This document shows positions 49,873-59,709 of a stretch of DNA of 64,000 bases, piece by piece. Source of the DNA: Shewanella pealeana ATCC 700345 (lineage in GTDB: Bacteria; Pseudomonadota; Gammaproteobacteria; Enterobacterales; Shewanellaceae); assembly GCF_000018285.1 (NCBI RefSeq), contig NC_009901.1, positions 1,921,001 to 1,985,000 of the forward strand, in the 5' to 3' direction. Both the position numbers and the translations under genes were made by a program. The notes beneath the pieces were generated by a model. The model saw only the letters and a list, made by a program, of their open reading frames with translations, was not told the origin of the DNA and did no database searches. The number at the start of each line of letters is the position of its first letter. The stretch's first letter is position 1.

Positions 49873-51909
49873 ATGAATACCCAACTCCTTAAATTATCGG
49901 CACAATTGTGCTCCATTATCTGTTTGGCCCTTGTGCTGTGTGTGCCGGCTCATGCGGCTAATCTGGCTGATATAGCAGATAAGACGGCGCCATACACCTT
50001 AGCCTCACCTAATGGGCAGTTACAGTTAAGTGTCACTAGAACGGCCGCTCAAGGCGTCAATTACTCGCTGCGCGTGTCAGGTAAACAGGTTTTACAAGAT
50101 GCGGTAGCCGACATCACGCTTCAAGGCATGAAAACGAGTCTGACAAAGGCAAAACTTATCGATATTACTCGCCAGAGTATTGATCGAGAATTAGAGCCCC
50201 ATGTGCAGCAAAAGTCAGAGCGAATTCGTGAGCACTATAACCAGCTAACATTACGCTTTGATAATAAACTGACTCTGGCTTTTCGACTCTTCGATCAAGG
50301 TTTAGCCTATCGCTTTATCACTGAGCAAAGCGGAGAGTTAGTGGTAGAAGCTGAAACCGTGGCGGTAAATTTTGCTGGCGATCACTCGGTGTTGTTTCCA
50401 GAGGAAACCAGCTTTATTAGCCATAATGAACGGCTCTATTTGCCTAAGAAGCTTTCCGAGATCAGCTCGAAGCAGTTTGCTAGCTTGCCACTATTAGTCG
50501 ATGTGGATGGTATTAAGCTGGTTATTACCGAAACGGGGCTAAGGGACTATCCAGGGCTTTGGCTTGAGGGCAGTGACAAGCAGGGCTTTAATGCCCGCTT
50601 CCCAGCGGTTGTGCTGGGCAGTGAGCTTAAACAAGATTCTGACAGAAACGAGAATATCCTCAAACGTGCAGACTTTATCGCTCAGAGGCAGGCGATAGAC
50701 GTCGCATCGCAATCGGGTCAGTTTCCATGGCGCGTGTTTGCCATTGCTCAAAATGATGCAGAGTTACTCACTAATGAGCTGTCTTATTTGTTGGCCGATG
50801 AGCTGGCTATCGATGCGTCTTGGGTAAAACCTGGGCAAGTGGCGTGGGATTGGTGGAACGCTAATAATGTGTTTGGAGTCGACTTTGAGGCCGGCATTAA
50901 TACGCAAACCTATAAGTACTATATCGACTTTGCGGCTAAATACGGTATCGAATACATAGTATTAGATGAGGGCTGGCACCATTTAGACAGTGTGCTTAAT
51001 GTTGTCGATGACATCGATGTGCAAGAGATTATTGCCTACGGCAAGAGTAAGAATGTCGACGTGATCCTCTGGGTGATCTGGAAGACACTCGATAATGAGC
51101 GAGAGCAAGCCTTAGCGCAATTCGAAGCCTGGGGCGCCGCGGGGATAAAGGTCGACTTTATGCAAAGAGACGATCAAGCAATGGTTAACTATTACTGGAA
51201 GATCGCCGAGCAAGCGGCTAAGCACAAGCTGCTGGTGGATTTTCATGGCTCATATAAGCCTGCAGGCCTGCGACGCGCTTATCCTAACGTGATCACTCGA
51301 GAAGGCGTGCGTGGCCTTGAGCACAATAAATGGGCAGATTACATCACTGCAGAGCATAACTTAACGCTACCGTTTATTCGCCAGTTAGCAGGCCCAATGG
51401 ATTATACCCCTGGCGCTATGGTTAACGCTCAGCCTGAAAACTTTAAGATTAACTTCAATCGTCCTATGAGCAAGACGACAAGAGTACATCAATTAGCCAT
51501 GTATCTGGTGTTTGAAAGTCCATTGCAGATGCTTGCCGATACGCCATCACACTATCTTCGCGAGCATGAAAGCACCGAATTTATCACGAGTGTGCCAACG
51601 GTTTGGGATGAAACTCTAGTGTTATCGGCCAAAATTGGTGACCACATTATTATTGCGAGGCGCTCCGCTGACAAATGGTTTATTGGCGTGATGGGCAATT
51701 CACAAGCTCGTGAGTTTACGCTTGATTTGAGTTTTCTTGCTGATAGCGCAAGTCAGGTATATCAAATGAATAGTTTTGCCGATGGCCTTAATGCCGATAA
51801 ATATGCCAGTGACTATCTGAGTAAAAGTGAGCAGGTGACAGCTAAGGATAAAGTAAAGATAACCCTTGCACCAAGTGGTGGTTGGGTAGCGAGCTTAACG
51901 CCACAGTAA
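49873..51909 (+). CDS. GH97 family alpha-galactosidase (retaining type predicted)
   Basis: Secreted glycoside hydrolase family 97 (678 aa; signal peptide ending near PAHA). The beta-sandwich N-domain (YTLASPNGQLQLSVT) precedes the barrel: WDWWNANNVFGVDFEAGINTQTYKYYIDFAAKYGIEYIVLDEGWH, then GIKVDFMQRDDQ and ITREGVRGLEHNKW. The Asp in KVDF (residue 428) matches the nucleophile of retaining GH97 members (BtGH97b type, alpha-galactosidase); inverting SusB-type members lack it. Glu477 or Glu483 is the likely acid/base. Probably an alpha-galactosidase acting in the periplasm. The 3' end has in-frame hexamer repeats of stop codons. Confidence 0.88.
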   Translation: MNTQLLKLSAQLCSIICLALVLCVPAHAANLADIADKTAPYTLASPNGQLQLSVTRTAAQGVNYSLRVSGKQVLQDAVADITLQGMKTSLTKAKLIDITRQSIDRELEPHVQQKSERIREHYNQLTLRFDNKLTLAFRLFDQGLAYRFITEQSGELVVEAETVAVNFAGDHSVLFPEETSFISHNERLYLPKKLSEISSKQFASLPLLVDVDGIKLVITETGLRDYPGLWLEGSDKQGFNARFPAVVLGSELKQDSDRNENILKRADFIAQRQAIDVASQSGQFPWRVFAIAQNDAELLTNELSYLLADELAIDASWVKPGQVAWDWWNANNVFGVDFEAGINTQTYKYYIDFAAKYGIEYIVLDEGWHHLDSVLNVVDDIDVQEIIAYGKSKNVDVILWVIWKTLDNEREQALAQFEAWGAAGIKVDFMQRDDQAMVNYYWKIAEQAAKHKLLVDFHGSYKPAGLRRAYPNVITREGVRGLEHNKWADYITAEHNLTLPFIRQLAGPMDYTPGAMVNAQPENFKINFNRPMSKTTRVHQLAMYLVFESPLQMLADTPSHYLREHESTEFITSVPTVWDETLVLSAKIGDHIIIARRSADKWFIGVMGNSQAREFTLDLSFLADSASQVYQMNSFADGLNADKYASDYLSKSEQVTAKDKVKITLAPSGGWVASLTPQ

Positions 51910-51936
51910 CAGTAATAGTGACAGTAATAGTAACAG
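51904..51936 (+). repeat. Hexamer repeat containing successive stop codons after GH97
   Basis: CAGTAA, CAGTAA, TAGTGA, CAGTAA, TAGTAA, CAG in the reading frame of the gene, so the true stop is followed by several more in-frame stops. Confidence 0.75.
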
Positions 51937-51965
51937 AAAAGAACTGAAGCTTTAGAACCATAACA

Positions 51966-52012
51966 AAAAGGGAAGCCTTAGCTGTGTTCACAGTCTAGGC
52001 TTCCCTTTTTTT
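51966..52012. terminator. Bidirectional terminator between GH97 and the chemoreceptor
   Basis: A 14-bp stem (AAAAAGGGAAGCCT/AGGCTTCCCTTTTT) with an inner CTGTG-tt-CACAG hairpin in the loop. Serves both converging genes. Confidence 0.85.
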
Positions 52013-52036
52013 ATTTATTGCTGGTTGTCTTGTCTT

Positions 52037-53908
52037 TTACAAGATAAAGGTATCGACCTTTGAATTTAGATTATCGGCTCTATCTTTTAACGCTTGGGCT
52101 TGATTCAGATGCTCAAGCGCCGACTCGGTAATGTCATCTGTGACATCCTTAATCGCGACGGTGTTTTGGGTGATCTCATTGGTCACCTGAGTTTGCTCCT
52201 CGGCCGCAGTCGCTATTTGACTTGCCATATCTGAGATCACATTGACCGCCTGAGTGATCTCTTCAAGTGCTTTGCTGGCGGCGTTGACATCGGTGACACT
52301 GTCGCTCGCCAAGCCTTGGCTACTTTGCATCAAGAGTACCGCTTTTTTAGTGGTGCTTTGCAAGGTCTCGATAGTGGTGTAGATCTCTTGAGTTGAGTCC
52401 TGAGTACGGCGTGATAAGACTCTGACTTCATCGGCAACAACCGCAAAGCCACGGCCTTGCTCGCCGGCGCGGGCCGCTTCAATCGCAGCGTTTAATGCTA
52501 ATAGGTTAGTTTGCTCTGCAATGCCTTGAATGGTAGTTAAAATACCAGAGATGGCTTGAGCATGTAGATTGAGCTCACCAATAACATCCGTAGCTTCACC
52601 TACTTCATTTGCCAGCGAGTTAATTGTGCTACGAGTCTTATCGACTAAGCCTTTGCCTTCTTCACTACTTGTTGCCGACTGCTGAGCTGCGGTAGCAGTA
52701 TTCTCCGCATTAGCGGCGATTTCATGGGTGGCACTGGCCATTTCGGTTACGGCTGTTGCAACCATAGCCACTTCTTGCTGCTGGCGTTGTAACTCATCTA
52801 CTGTCGTTTGATTGGTCGCCAAGCTGTGCTGGGCATCGCTATCTAACTCACCAGCTAGCTGTCGAATATGACTAATTAGTTGGTGTTGGCTTGCCACAAA
52901 CCGGTTAAAGCTTGCAGCTAGTACAGCCACTTCATCCTGAGTATCTACTTCGATGCGTTGAGTCAGATCGCCATTACCGTCAGCAATATGGGCTAAGGCT
53001 TGTGATACTCGGCCAAGTGGCGCGAGTAAAATGGTTAAGAACCATGAGATAGCTAGGACGCTAAAGACGAGAGCAAGTGCTGACAAGCCAAGTTGGGTCA
53101 GCAGTAATTTACTTAACGGCGCTTCTAAGGTTTCTTTATCGAGAACAAAGATAAGTTCCCAGTCAGTATTTGGGATCTCAGAGCCCCACACTAGCTTGTC
53201 ACGCCCTTCACTTTCAAAATAAAGCGGTAATAAGCTATCTGTTTGGCGGCTTTTAGAAGGGAGTTGAGCGTTAAGCTGACGGTCGATATTCTGTATTGGC
53301 CCCATTGATTTAGCATGGTCTTTATACGCGATAACGGTGCCATCTTTATGCATCATAATGGCGTAGCCCTTCGCAGGTAACTGCATATTGTTAACGCTAT
53401 CCACTAGGCTAGCAATCGACAAGTCGCTGCCAACCACACCACCTTTAGCGGGTTGTGCCATAGTGACGACGAGAATATTGTAGGCAACATCGATATAAGG
53501 TTTGGTTAGAATTGAAGTTTGCTTGGCGATGGCTTGTTGATACCAGCCGCGGCTGCGAGGATCGTAACCGCTACGATCAATGCTAGGATCTGAATCTAAC
53601 ATTTGGCCTGATTGAGAACCGAAATAGGACAATTGAAAAGGGCCTGATAGTTGAGCCTGTTGCAGAACATTTAGGCTATCGCCATCAACTTTTTCAGCAA
53701 TTGCGGCTACGATTCTTTTACGATCGGCTAGCCACTCTTGGATCTGTTTTGCTTGTTGCTCACCAAGTTGGCGCACTTGATCGGCACTGCTTTTCATTAA
53801 CAGTTGCTTTTGGCTCGAATAACTTTGCCATGATAGCAGTCCTATTACGACGGAAAAGGCTAGCACAACTGATAGAAGGATCTTTGTCTTGAGCGAATAT
53901 GAGTTCAT
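52037..53908 (-). CDS. Methyl-accepting chemotaxis protein with dCACHE amino-acid-type sensor
   Basis: A 623-aa chemoreceptor: membrane segment (about 9-27), periplasmic dCACHE domain (about 30-265), second membrane segment (about 270-295), HAMP, then a full signalling domain with the [32 protein letters not shown] tip. The dCACHE holds Tyr115, Arg120, Trp122, Tyr123, Tyr138, Asp140 and Asp162, whose spacing (5, 7, 8, 23, 25) equals that of the known amino-acid-binding motif of PctA-type receptors. So the ligand is probably an amino acid even though the gene lies in a galactoside locus. Confidence 0.88.
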   Translation of the reverse strand: MNSYSLKTKILLSVVLAFSVVIGLLSWQSYSSQKQLLMKSSADQVRQLGEQQAKQIQEWLADRKRIVAAIAEKVDGDSLNVLQQAQLSGPFQLSYFGSQSGQMLDSDPSIDRSGYDPRSRGWYQQAIAKQTSILTKPYIDVAYNILVVTMAQPAKGGVVGSDLSIASLVDSVNNMQLPAKGYAIMMHKDGTVIAYKDHAKSMGPIQNIDRQLNAQLPSKSRQTDSLLPLYFESEGRDKLVWGSEIPNTDWELIFVLDKETLEAPLSKLLLTQLGLSALALVFSVLAISWFLTILLAPLGRVSQALAHIADGNGDLTQRIEVDTQDEVAVLAASFNRFVASQHQLISHIRQLAGELDSDAQHSLATNQTTVDELQRQQQEVAMVATAVTEMASATHEIAANAENTATAAQQSATSSEEGKGLVDKTRSTINSLANEVGEATDVIGELNLHAQAISGILTTIQGIAEQTNLLALNAAIEAARAGEQGRGFAVVADEVRVLSRRTQDSTQEIYTTIETLQSTTKKAVLLMQSSQGLASDSVTDVNAASKALEEITQAVNVISDMASQIATAAEEQTQVTNEITQNTVAIKDVTDDITESALEHLNQAQALKDRADNLNSKVDTFIL

Positions 53909-54183
53909 TTCAGGTCTAATTTTGGCTTGAGGTGAAAAGTAGGCTTGTAAGCTATAAGGCGACTGAAGTAGTGGGAAACTGAAAGTTAACCACTCAACTT
54001 TACTATTTTCGCATACTTAGGCAGTGAGTAAATAGTGTATCAGGCCTAATTTTGTAAATAAATTACATAGTTGGACTTATTTAACGCTTCTCGTACTGAA
54101 TCAAGTAAAGATCAAACCTAACCAATTACCATCTTTAACAATACATAATGCCTACGCTAAGAATATAAGATTAGCCTGAGTTG

Positions 54184-55077
54184 TTATGGTATTGAGTGAC
54201 TCGCTTTTAAAATGTTTTTCACGGCAAGATAACGCGCAGCTAGCTCACGATTTCGTTTAGAGACTAAATACAGTGACTCAGTAACGGCTGTATCTGGGCT
54301 ATGTACATGCAGCTGATCTCTATCGGCAAAACTGTCTAATGCACTTTTTGGGAGTACGGTAAAACCTAGTCCTTGGGAGATTGGCAACAAGATCTGACTG
54401 AGCTGATTAACATAACTGGTCATGGGGAGTTGGTTGATATTCACCTGTGCAAGCTCTGGATTTGCGCATAGTTCGAAGTAGCGTGATAAGTAGTGCGCAG
54501 CATCAGGGTGATTAACAACTCCACATTGCATTAGGCATTGAGGATCAATCACTCTATTTTGATACTGCTTTGGCATGATAAGACAAAGTGGTTCAAGACC
54601 TATGGCTTCAAAGTTGAACTCACCTAAGTTTGGGAGTTGGGTGACTACGCCGATGTCGATTGTTCCTTCGGTAATATCTTTTAGTATTCTATAGTTTGGT
54701 GCCGCCTCTAAATGCATAGCCAGCGCCGGATGTTCCTGCTGCAGTTTGAGTAACTTTGGGTAATACAGAAGTGCTAAAGCGCCTGAACAAGATAAACGGC
54801 ATTGGCCCGAGTAAGGATCATCAAAGGCTAGATTTTCTATTAGTTCAATTTCTTGCTGCGCCATCCGTTGAGCGTGCTCGTAGACCAGCCTGCCTTGCTC
54901 AGTAATTTCAAACTGCTTATTCACTCTTTTAATCAGAGAGTAGCCACAGGCCTGCTCAAGCTTTTTAATCTGTTGGCTGACTCCGGGTTGGGTCATAAAC
55001 AGCTTTTCTGCGGTTTGAGTGAAATGGCCTGTCTCGATAAGGGTTGTAAAAGTCTTTAACCAAATAGGGTTGAGCAT
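54184..55077 (-). CDS. LysR family regulator, probably of galTK
   Basis: A 297-aa LTTR: NPIWLKTFTTLIETGHFTQTAEKLFMTQPGVSQQIKKLEQACGYSLIKR is the HTH, followed by an effector domain. Divergent from galT across 245 bp that contain two dyads suited to LTTR binding. Start is the ATG at 55077, with GGAG six bases before; the frame runs on to 55137 without support. Confidence 0.9.
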   Translation of the reverse strand: MLNPIWLKTFTTLIETGHFTQTAEKLFMTQPGVSQQIKKLEQACGYSLIKRVNKQFEITEQGRLVYEHAQRMAQQEIELIENLAFDDPYSGQCRLSCSGALALLYYPKLLKLQQEHPALAMHLEAAPNYRILKDITEGTIDIGVVTQLPNLGEFNFEAIGLEPLCLIMPKQYQNRVIDPQCLMQCGVVNHPDAAHYLSRYFELCANPELAQVNINQLPMTSYVNQLSQILLPISQGLGFTVLPKSALDSFADRDQLHVHSPDTAVTESLYLVSKRNRELAARYLAVKNILKASHSIP

Positions 55078-55128
55078 AGGGTTCTCCGAGCTTACAGCCG
55101 TCTTGCTAAGCATACAGTCCAAAATCAA

Positions 55129-55147
55129 TGATAACAAAAAATTATCA
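55129..55147. promoter_or_regulatory. Dyad TGATAA-N7-TTATCA
   Basis: A perfect 6-bp inverted repeat with a 7-bp spacer, 52 bp upstream of the LysR start. A possible operator, listed with the next site. Confidence 0.4.
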
Positions 55148-55157
55148 AAATAAGAGA

Positions 55158-55172
55158 ATAGGATAACCCTAT
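55158..55172. promoter_or_regulatory. LysR-type box between lysR and galT
   Basis: ATAGG-ATAAC-CCTAT, a perfect inverted repeat with 5-bp arms and a T-N11-A core, the classical LTTR recognition form, in the divergent promoter region. Confidence 0.55.
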
Positions 55173-55322
55173 ATTTATGTTGGTGTTTTTTGATTTAATA
55201 TACTCATCATTGCTTGAGTCGCTAAGGTGAGAGTTTTATAGGAGTTAAAAGCACCTTTTCGGGAATGACTCTTAGGCTCAACTAGCTGAGCATACGGGGT
55301 ATTCATACTCAGCCTATCAATC

Positions 55323-56417
55323 ATGGTCATGACGCAAATAACTGATGTAAATTTTGATCCCAGTGAGCACTCTCATCGACGCTATAACCCATTAACGTCA
55401 GAGTGGGTATTACTCGCTCCCCATAGAGCAAAGCGTCCTTGGCAGGGACAGGTAGAAGCACCAGATACCTCTTCATCACCTAGCCATGATAGCGGCTGCT
55501 TTTTATGTGCCGGTAACACTCGGGTAAACGGCGAGACCAATCCGAATTATCAATCCACCTTCGTATTTAAAAATGACTTCTCAGCTTTAGTGCCCGATAC
55601 GCCAGAGTCAAGTGATGATGATCCGCTGTTTCGATTTAGCACCGAGAGAGGTGAGAGCCGAGTGATCTGTTTTTCCCCGGATCACTCTAAGACCTTACCT
55701 CTACTCTCAGTGGCTGAGTTAGAGTCGGTGATCAGTACGTGGCGTGAACAGAGTGCTGAACTTGGACGCGATTACTCTTGGGTGCAAATTTTTGAGAACA
55801 AAGGTGCTGCCATGGGATGCTCTAATCCCCACCCTCATGGGCAAGTATGGGCGCAGCAACAACTCCCAAGCCTAGTGCAGAGTAAGCAGCGCAATTTATT
55901 GGATTATGCCCAAACCCATGGCAGTAACTTACTCGCAGATTACGTGGATAAAGAACTGGAGCGTCAAGAGCGAATCGTTGTTTGTAATGATGACTGGCTG
56001 GTGGTGGTGCCTTACTGGGCTGCCTGGCCCTTTGAAACCTTGCTGTTACCACGCTTTGATATCCAACGTATGACGGATTTAAATCAATCGACTCAAACCT
56101 CGTTAGCGGAGATCATAAAGCAGCTAACGACCTGTTATGACAATTTATTTCAGTGTTCATTTCCTTACTCTATGGGGTGGCAAGGGGCGCCATATGATGG
56201 ATTAAAACACAATGAGTGGCGCTTACATGCTCATTTCTACCCACCTTTACTGCGCAGTGCTAGCGTTAAAAAGTTTATGGTTGGCTATGAAATGCTCGCT
56301 GAAACCCAGCGCGATATTACGCCTGAGCAGGCCGCGTCACGCCTACGGGGTGCCCGTGGTATTCATTACAAATTGAAGCCATACAAATTGAAGCCATGCA
56401 AATTGGAGCAAGAGTAA
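55323..56417 (+). CDS. galT: Galactose-1-phosphate uridylyltransferase
   Basis: Leloir pathway enzyme swapping UMP between UDP-glucose and galactose 1-phosphate. The N-terminal zinc site [18 protein letters not shown], the active-site HPHGQVWAQ and the C-terminal domain [21 protein letters not shown] are intact. 364 aa; a second ATG two codons in is possible. Its C-terminus [16 protein letters not shown] is made of 15-bp repeats. The TAATG overlap couples it to galK. Confidence 0.96.
   Translation: MVMTQITDVNFDPSEHSHRRYNPLTSEWVLLAPHRAKRPWQGQVEAPDTSSSPSHDSGCFLCAGNTRVNGETNPNYQSTFVFKNDFSALVPDTPESSDDDPLFRFSTERGESRVICFSPDHSKTLPLLSVAELESVISTWREQSAELGRDYSWVQIFENKGAAMGCSNPHPHGQVWAQQQLPSLVQSKQRNLLDYAQTHGSNLLADYVDKELERQERIVVCNDDWLVVVPYWAAWPFETLLLPRFDIQRMTDLNQSTQTSLAEIIKQLTTCYDNLFQCSFPYSMGWQGAPYDGLKHNEWRLHAHFYPPLLRSASVKKFMVGYEMLAETQRDITPEQAASRLRGARGIHYKLKPYKLKPCKLEQE
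56367..56411 (+). repeat. 15-bp tandem repeat at the galT 3' end
   Basis: TACAAATTGAAGCCA at 56367-56381 and 56382-56396 are identical; a third unit at 56397-56411 (TGCAAATTGGAGCAA) has changed so that it contains GGAG, the ribosome site for galK. Confidence 0.9.
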
Positions 56418-57601
56418 TGGATGAACTTACAATACGCGATAGGTTCAAGCAGCTCTACCAAGTCGAGGCCGACATAGTCGCCTATGCACCTGGGCGGGTT
56501 AATATTATTGGCGATCATACCGATTATAACGATGGCTTTGTATTGCCTGCCGCCATTGATATGGGGACCTATGTTGCGGCGCAAAAGCGTGATGATCTTG
56601 GTATTAATGTGATAGCAAATGATCTTAATGGCGTGAGAGTTAGCTTTAGTCTGGATGCGATTAGCTTTGACGAGCAAGTAGGCTGGGGTCATTACGTTAA
56701 AGGTGTAATACAAGCCTTATTAAGCCATTTTGATTCACTCGATAGCCCCTTTAGTAAACCTATTGATAGAACTGGAACGATGCAAGGTTGCAACCTCTTG
56801 ATCAGCGGCAACATTCCACAGGGAGCAGGGTTAAGCTCGTCGGCTTCTCTCGAAATCGCACTGATCAAAGCCATTACTCAGCTATATGACCTTCCTATGG
56901 ACGGTATTGGTGCTGCATTGATTGGTCAGCAAGCCGAAAATGTTTATGTGGGTTGTAACTGCGGCATCATGGATCAGCTTATTTCGGCATTGGGACAAGA
57001 TCATCAAGCCATGCTGCTCGACTGTAATGACTTAAGTTATCGTTACGTCACCATTGATGAATCGTTGCAAGTGCTGGTGATTAACTCCAATGTCCAGCGC
57101 CAGCTCGTGGGAAGCGAATACAACGATAGGCGAGAACAGTGCAATCAAGTCGCGCAATTTTTTAATCAGTCTTCGTTACGCCATATCAGTATACAAGAGT
57201 TAGAGGCGGCAGAAGGGGATCTTCCTGAGCTGTTATTTAAGCGTGCACGGCACGTGATCCTAGAAAGCAGTCGAACCTTACAGGCATTTGAGGCGCTAGC
57301 CTTAGGTGATATTGCTAAGATGAGTCAGTTAATGCAAGACTCGCATGCTTCCCTGAGAGAAGATTTTGAGGTGACCACTGCAGAGGTCGATTACCTGGTT
57401 AACTGTGTTTCTGAGGTTATTGGCAGTCATGGCGGCGTGAGAATGACAGGTGGGGGCTTTGGAGGCTGTGTTATTGCTCTAGTGCCCCATGGTCTGGTCG
57501 ATGCTGTTACAGCTGTGATTGAGCGTGATTACCACAGAGAAACCGGTCTCAAGGCCGATATATATAGCTGCTCGGCTAAAGCGGGCGCCTTTAGCGCTTA
57601 A
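56417..57601 (+). CDS. galK: Galactokinase
   Basis: GHMP kinase phosphorylating galactose. The three GHMP motifs are APGRVNIIGDHTDYNDGF, IPQGAGLSSSASLEIALIKA and GGFGGCVIAL. 394 aa from the ATG at 56417, one base shared with the galT stop, with GGAG eight bases before. No galE, galM or sugar transporter follows; the pathway must be completed elsewhere. The 3' end runs into 14-bp repeats. Confidence 0.96.
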   Translation: MDELTIRDRFKQLYQVEADIVAYAPGRVNIIGDHTDYNDGFVLPAAIDMGTYVAAQKRDDLGINVIANDLNGVRVSFSLDAISFDEQVGWGHYVKGVIQALLSHFDSLDSPFSKPIDRTGTMQGCNLLISGNIPQGAGLSSSASLEIALIKAITQLYDLPMDGIGAALIGQQAENVYVGCNCGIMDQLISALGQDHQAMLLDCNDLSYRYVTIDESLQVLVINSNVQRQLVGSEYNDRREQCNQVAQFFNQSSLRHISIQELEAAEGDLPELLFKRARHVILESSRTLQAFEALALGDIAKMSQLMQDSHASLREDFEVTTAEVDYLVNCVSEVIGSHGGVRMTGGGFGGCVIALVPHGLVDAVTAVIERDYHRETGLKADIYSCSAKAGAFSA

Positions 57602-57649
57602 GGGGGAGCGCTTAATGGATAGTTCTTAAGGGGTGGTTCTTAAGAGAGA
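57594..57649 (+). repeat. 14-bp tandem repeat spanning the galK stop codon
   Basis: Four units, at 57594, 57608, 57622 and 57636, share the core CTTAA. The first contains the galK stop; the others repeat it with decay (GCGCTTAAGGGGGA, GCGCTTAATGGATA, GTTCTTAAGGGGTG, GTTCTTAAGAGAGA). Confidence 0.85.
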
Positions 57650-57684
57650 GTGTCTCAGGATTTAATTAGTTAAATGTTGTTGTA

Positions 57685-57879
57685 TCAACGAGGCTTATAT
57701 TGGTTGCAGCCTGGGTCATACTCAAATCCGCTAGCGGCCAATTTTTGCTCTAACAGTTCACTCGATATATCAAGATCATAAAACAGCGCCTGCTGATCTT
57801 TACAGTTTAAACGCAGGTGCTCATTGGCAATGCCGACTAAAATCTCGGCGGGTAAGGTGTCGAGTCGGTTATTCTTCAT
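57685..57879 (-). CDS. DUF4250-like small protein
   Basis: A 64-aa soluble protein: LPAEILVGIANEHLRLNCKDQQALFYDLDISSELLEQKLAASGFEYDPGCNQYKPR. It resembles DUF4250, a short helical family of unknown function. Strong GAGGAG ribosome site before the ATG. Confidence 0.7.
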   Translation of the reverse strand: MKNNRLDTLPAEILVGIANEHLRLNCKDQQALFYDLDISSELLEQKLAASGFEYDPGCNQYKPR

Positions 57880-58013
57880 AAATATCTCCTCAAGGTGATA
57901 ATGTGCCGTAGGAATGGCTAGATTTTCGCGGTCATTCCTTCAAAGCTATTATCAAAAGTATGGGTAAAAATGGTGGAATTTCCAATGCGGCTAAGAAGGG
58001 CGAATTTTGAGGC

Positions 58014-58042
58014 AAAAAAAAGCAAGCCTTGATAAGGCTTGC
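58014..58042 (-). terminator. Intrinsic terminator for the S33 hydrolase gene
   Basis: GCAAGCCTT-atc-AAGGCTTGC (minus strand) followed by eight T residues, 60 bp beyond the hydrolase stop. Confidence 0.85.
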
Positions 58043-58103
58043 GAAAGTGATACAGGTGAGGAACAGATTACATAATGTCCCATTAAGCTTAAGAGTTTAT
58101 TAA

Positions 58104-59405
58104 TTAACGCAGCTTTTCCCCGCGATTAATTGCAATTAATCTATCAAGAATATGCTCGCCATCCATGCGGATCCCGTTGTGTTCATATTCAGAGGTTAGC
58201 CAATATTTGAGCTTACCGACTTGTGCCGTCGTTTCTAGGCTGTACTGCATCTCAACGAACATATCTTCACTGTATATCGCGGCGGCAACAGGCACCTGAT
58301 TATCGGCAAGTTTGTCGACTTGATATAGGTTCGGCCAGTCCTGTTTCTCGGCCAGTTTCTTCGCTGCTTGCTGTAGCGGCTTGAGATTATTGAATTGCTC
58401 GAACATCCACGGATAGACCATTTCGCCGGTAAACAGGAATGGCTTATCGGTTTGATAATTAAATTCAGGATACTGCTGCCTAACGCGATGCGCCGCCCAG
58501 TTAGACGCCGATTGTTGGCAATAGATAGATTCATGCAACAGGGCAAATATGGGGTTAGTGTTGAAATCGAGTAGTTGGCAGAAGTGCGCCAAGAAAAGAG
58601 GATTAACTTGTGTCCCAGTCGCCGTTTCGATTAACGCTTGTTCTAGTAGGTAATAGACGCTTTCAGGACCTTGCTCCATACCGATATTGATCCCAAGCAA
58701 TTGCAACATCTCAACCGTTAGACGTTCGCCAGTGGCAAGGAAAACTTCGTTGTCTTGGATATGGCTTGCTAGTGCTTTAACCAAATCCTGAGCATCGCTA
58801 AAACGGTTAAAAAAGTCTTGGTTTTTTGCCTGTACGCGCTTGTAAGTTGCTTGATATACCTCATCTGCGCTGCGGGTTAGTGACGGAATACCACCGGTTA
58901 TATAGGCTTCCGCTAATCCTTCGGGTGCATCATTTAAGTATTTGAGTACGCAAAAACCACCAAAACTTTGTCCGAGAATCGTCCACTTTTCGTCATTGGT
59001 GAGCTGTTTTCGAATAGTCTCTGCATCACGAATGATATTGTCGGCTCTAAAATGGCTTAGGTACTCGGCTTGCTCGCTGGCAGGTAAGTGCGCCAAACTA
59101 GCAAAACTCACCGGTGTCGACAGTCCAGTGCCGCGTTGATCGAGTAGCAATACACGGTACTCTTTGAGGGCTCGCTTTATCCAGCCGCCGTTTGCCGCAG
59201 GACGGACCGCTCCAAACCCAGGGCCGCCTTGAAAGAACACAATAAAAGGTAGGGCTTTATCTTGATTTTCAGGGCTTGAGATCTCGCGGACAAATATTGA
59301 AATTTGCTCGCCATCAGGATTTTGATAATCAAGAGGTAAACTAAATTGGTGTTTACGGGCAATCATGCCAGAAAAAGTAAGTGATGCAGAAAATTCAGAA
59401 GTCAT
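58104..59405 (-). CDS. S33 family alpha/beta hydrolase (prolyl aminopeptidase-like)
   Basis: A 433-aa alpha/beta hydrolase. The oxyanion motif FFQGGPGFG (residues 58-65) and the nucleophile elbow ILGQSFGGF (Ser147) fit the proline iminopeptidase group, as does LLDQRGTGLSTPV. It has no signal peptide. It is likely an aminopeptidase releasing N-terminal residues such as proline, but substrate preference is not provable here. Start has AAGG upstream. Confidence 0.85.
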   Translation of the reverse strand: MTSEFSASLTFSGMIARKHQFSLPLDYQNPDGEQISIFVREISSPENQDKALPFIVFFQGGPGFGAVRPAANGGWIKRALKEYRVLLLDQRGTGLSTPVSFASLAHLPASEQAEYLSHFRADNIIRDAETIRKQLTNDEKWTILGQSFGGFCVLKYLNDAPEGLAEAYITGGIPSLTRSADEVYQATYKRVQAKNQDFFNRFSDAQDLVKALASHIQDNEVFLATGERLTVEMLQLLGINIGMEQGPESVYYLLEQALIETATGTQVNPLFLAHFCQLLDFNTNPIFALLHESIYCQQSASNWAAHRVRQQYPEFNYQTDKPFLFTGEMVYPWMFEQFNNLKPLQQAAKKLAEKQDWPNLYQVDKLADNQVPVAAAIYSEDMFVEMQYSLETTAQVGKLKYWLTSEYEHNGIRMDGEHILDRLIAINRGEKLR

Positions 59406-59709
59406 AGAGTCGACCTTTTATTAGGAGTTCTTGTTAGGTTGCAACTTAAGGTTGCGGCATCAGTCGGACAATCACTTGCCCCAATGACAGCGAACGAATA
59501 ACAACGATTCTATATCAATTTTTGTAGGCAATGCAGTGTTTATGCTGATGGAAAGCAATCGCTACAAACCGAGATTGGATTAGGCAAAAATTTAATGCAG
59601 ATTTTGTGAGCGTTAGATCAAATTATCCTAATTATAGATAGTCGAAGCGGCCAACATGGCGTAATCTTTATCCATTCACAGCGAAACATAGAGCCTTAGG
59701 TGATTTTCG
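59406..59709. other. Divergent intergenic region
   Basis: No gene seen. It holds the promoters of the S33 hydrolase (left) and the metallo-hydrolase (right), which I could not pinpoint. Confidence 0.4.
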
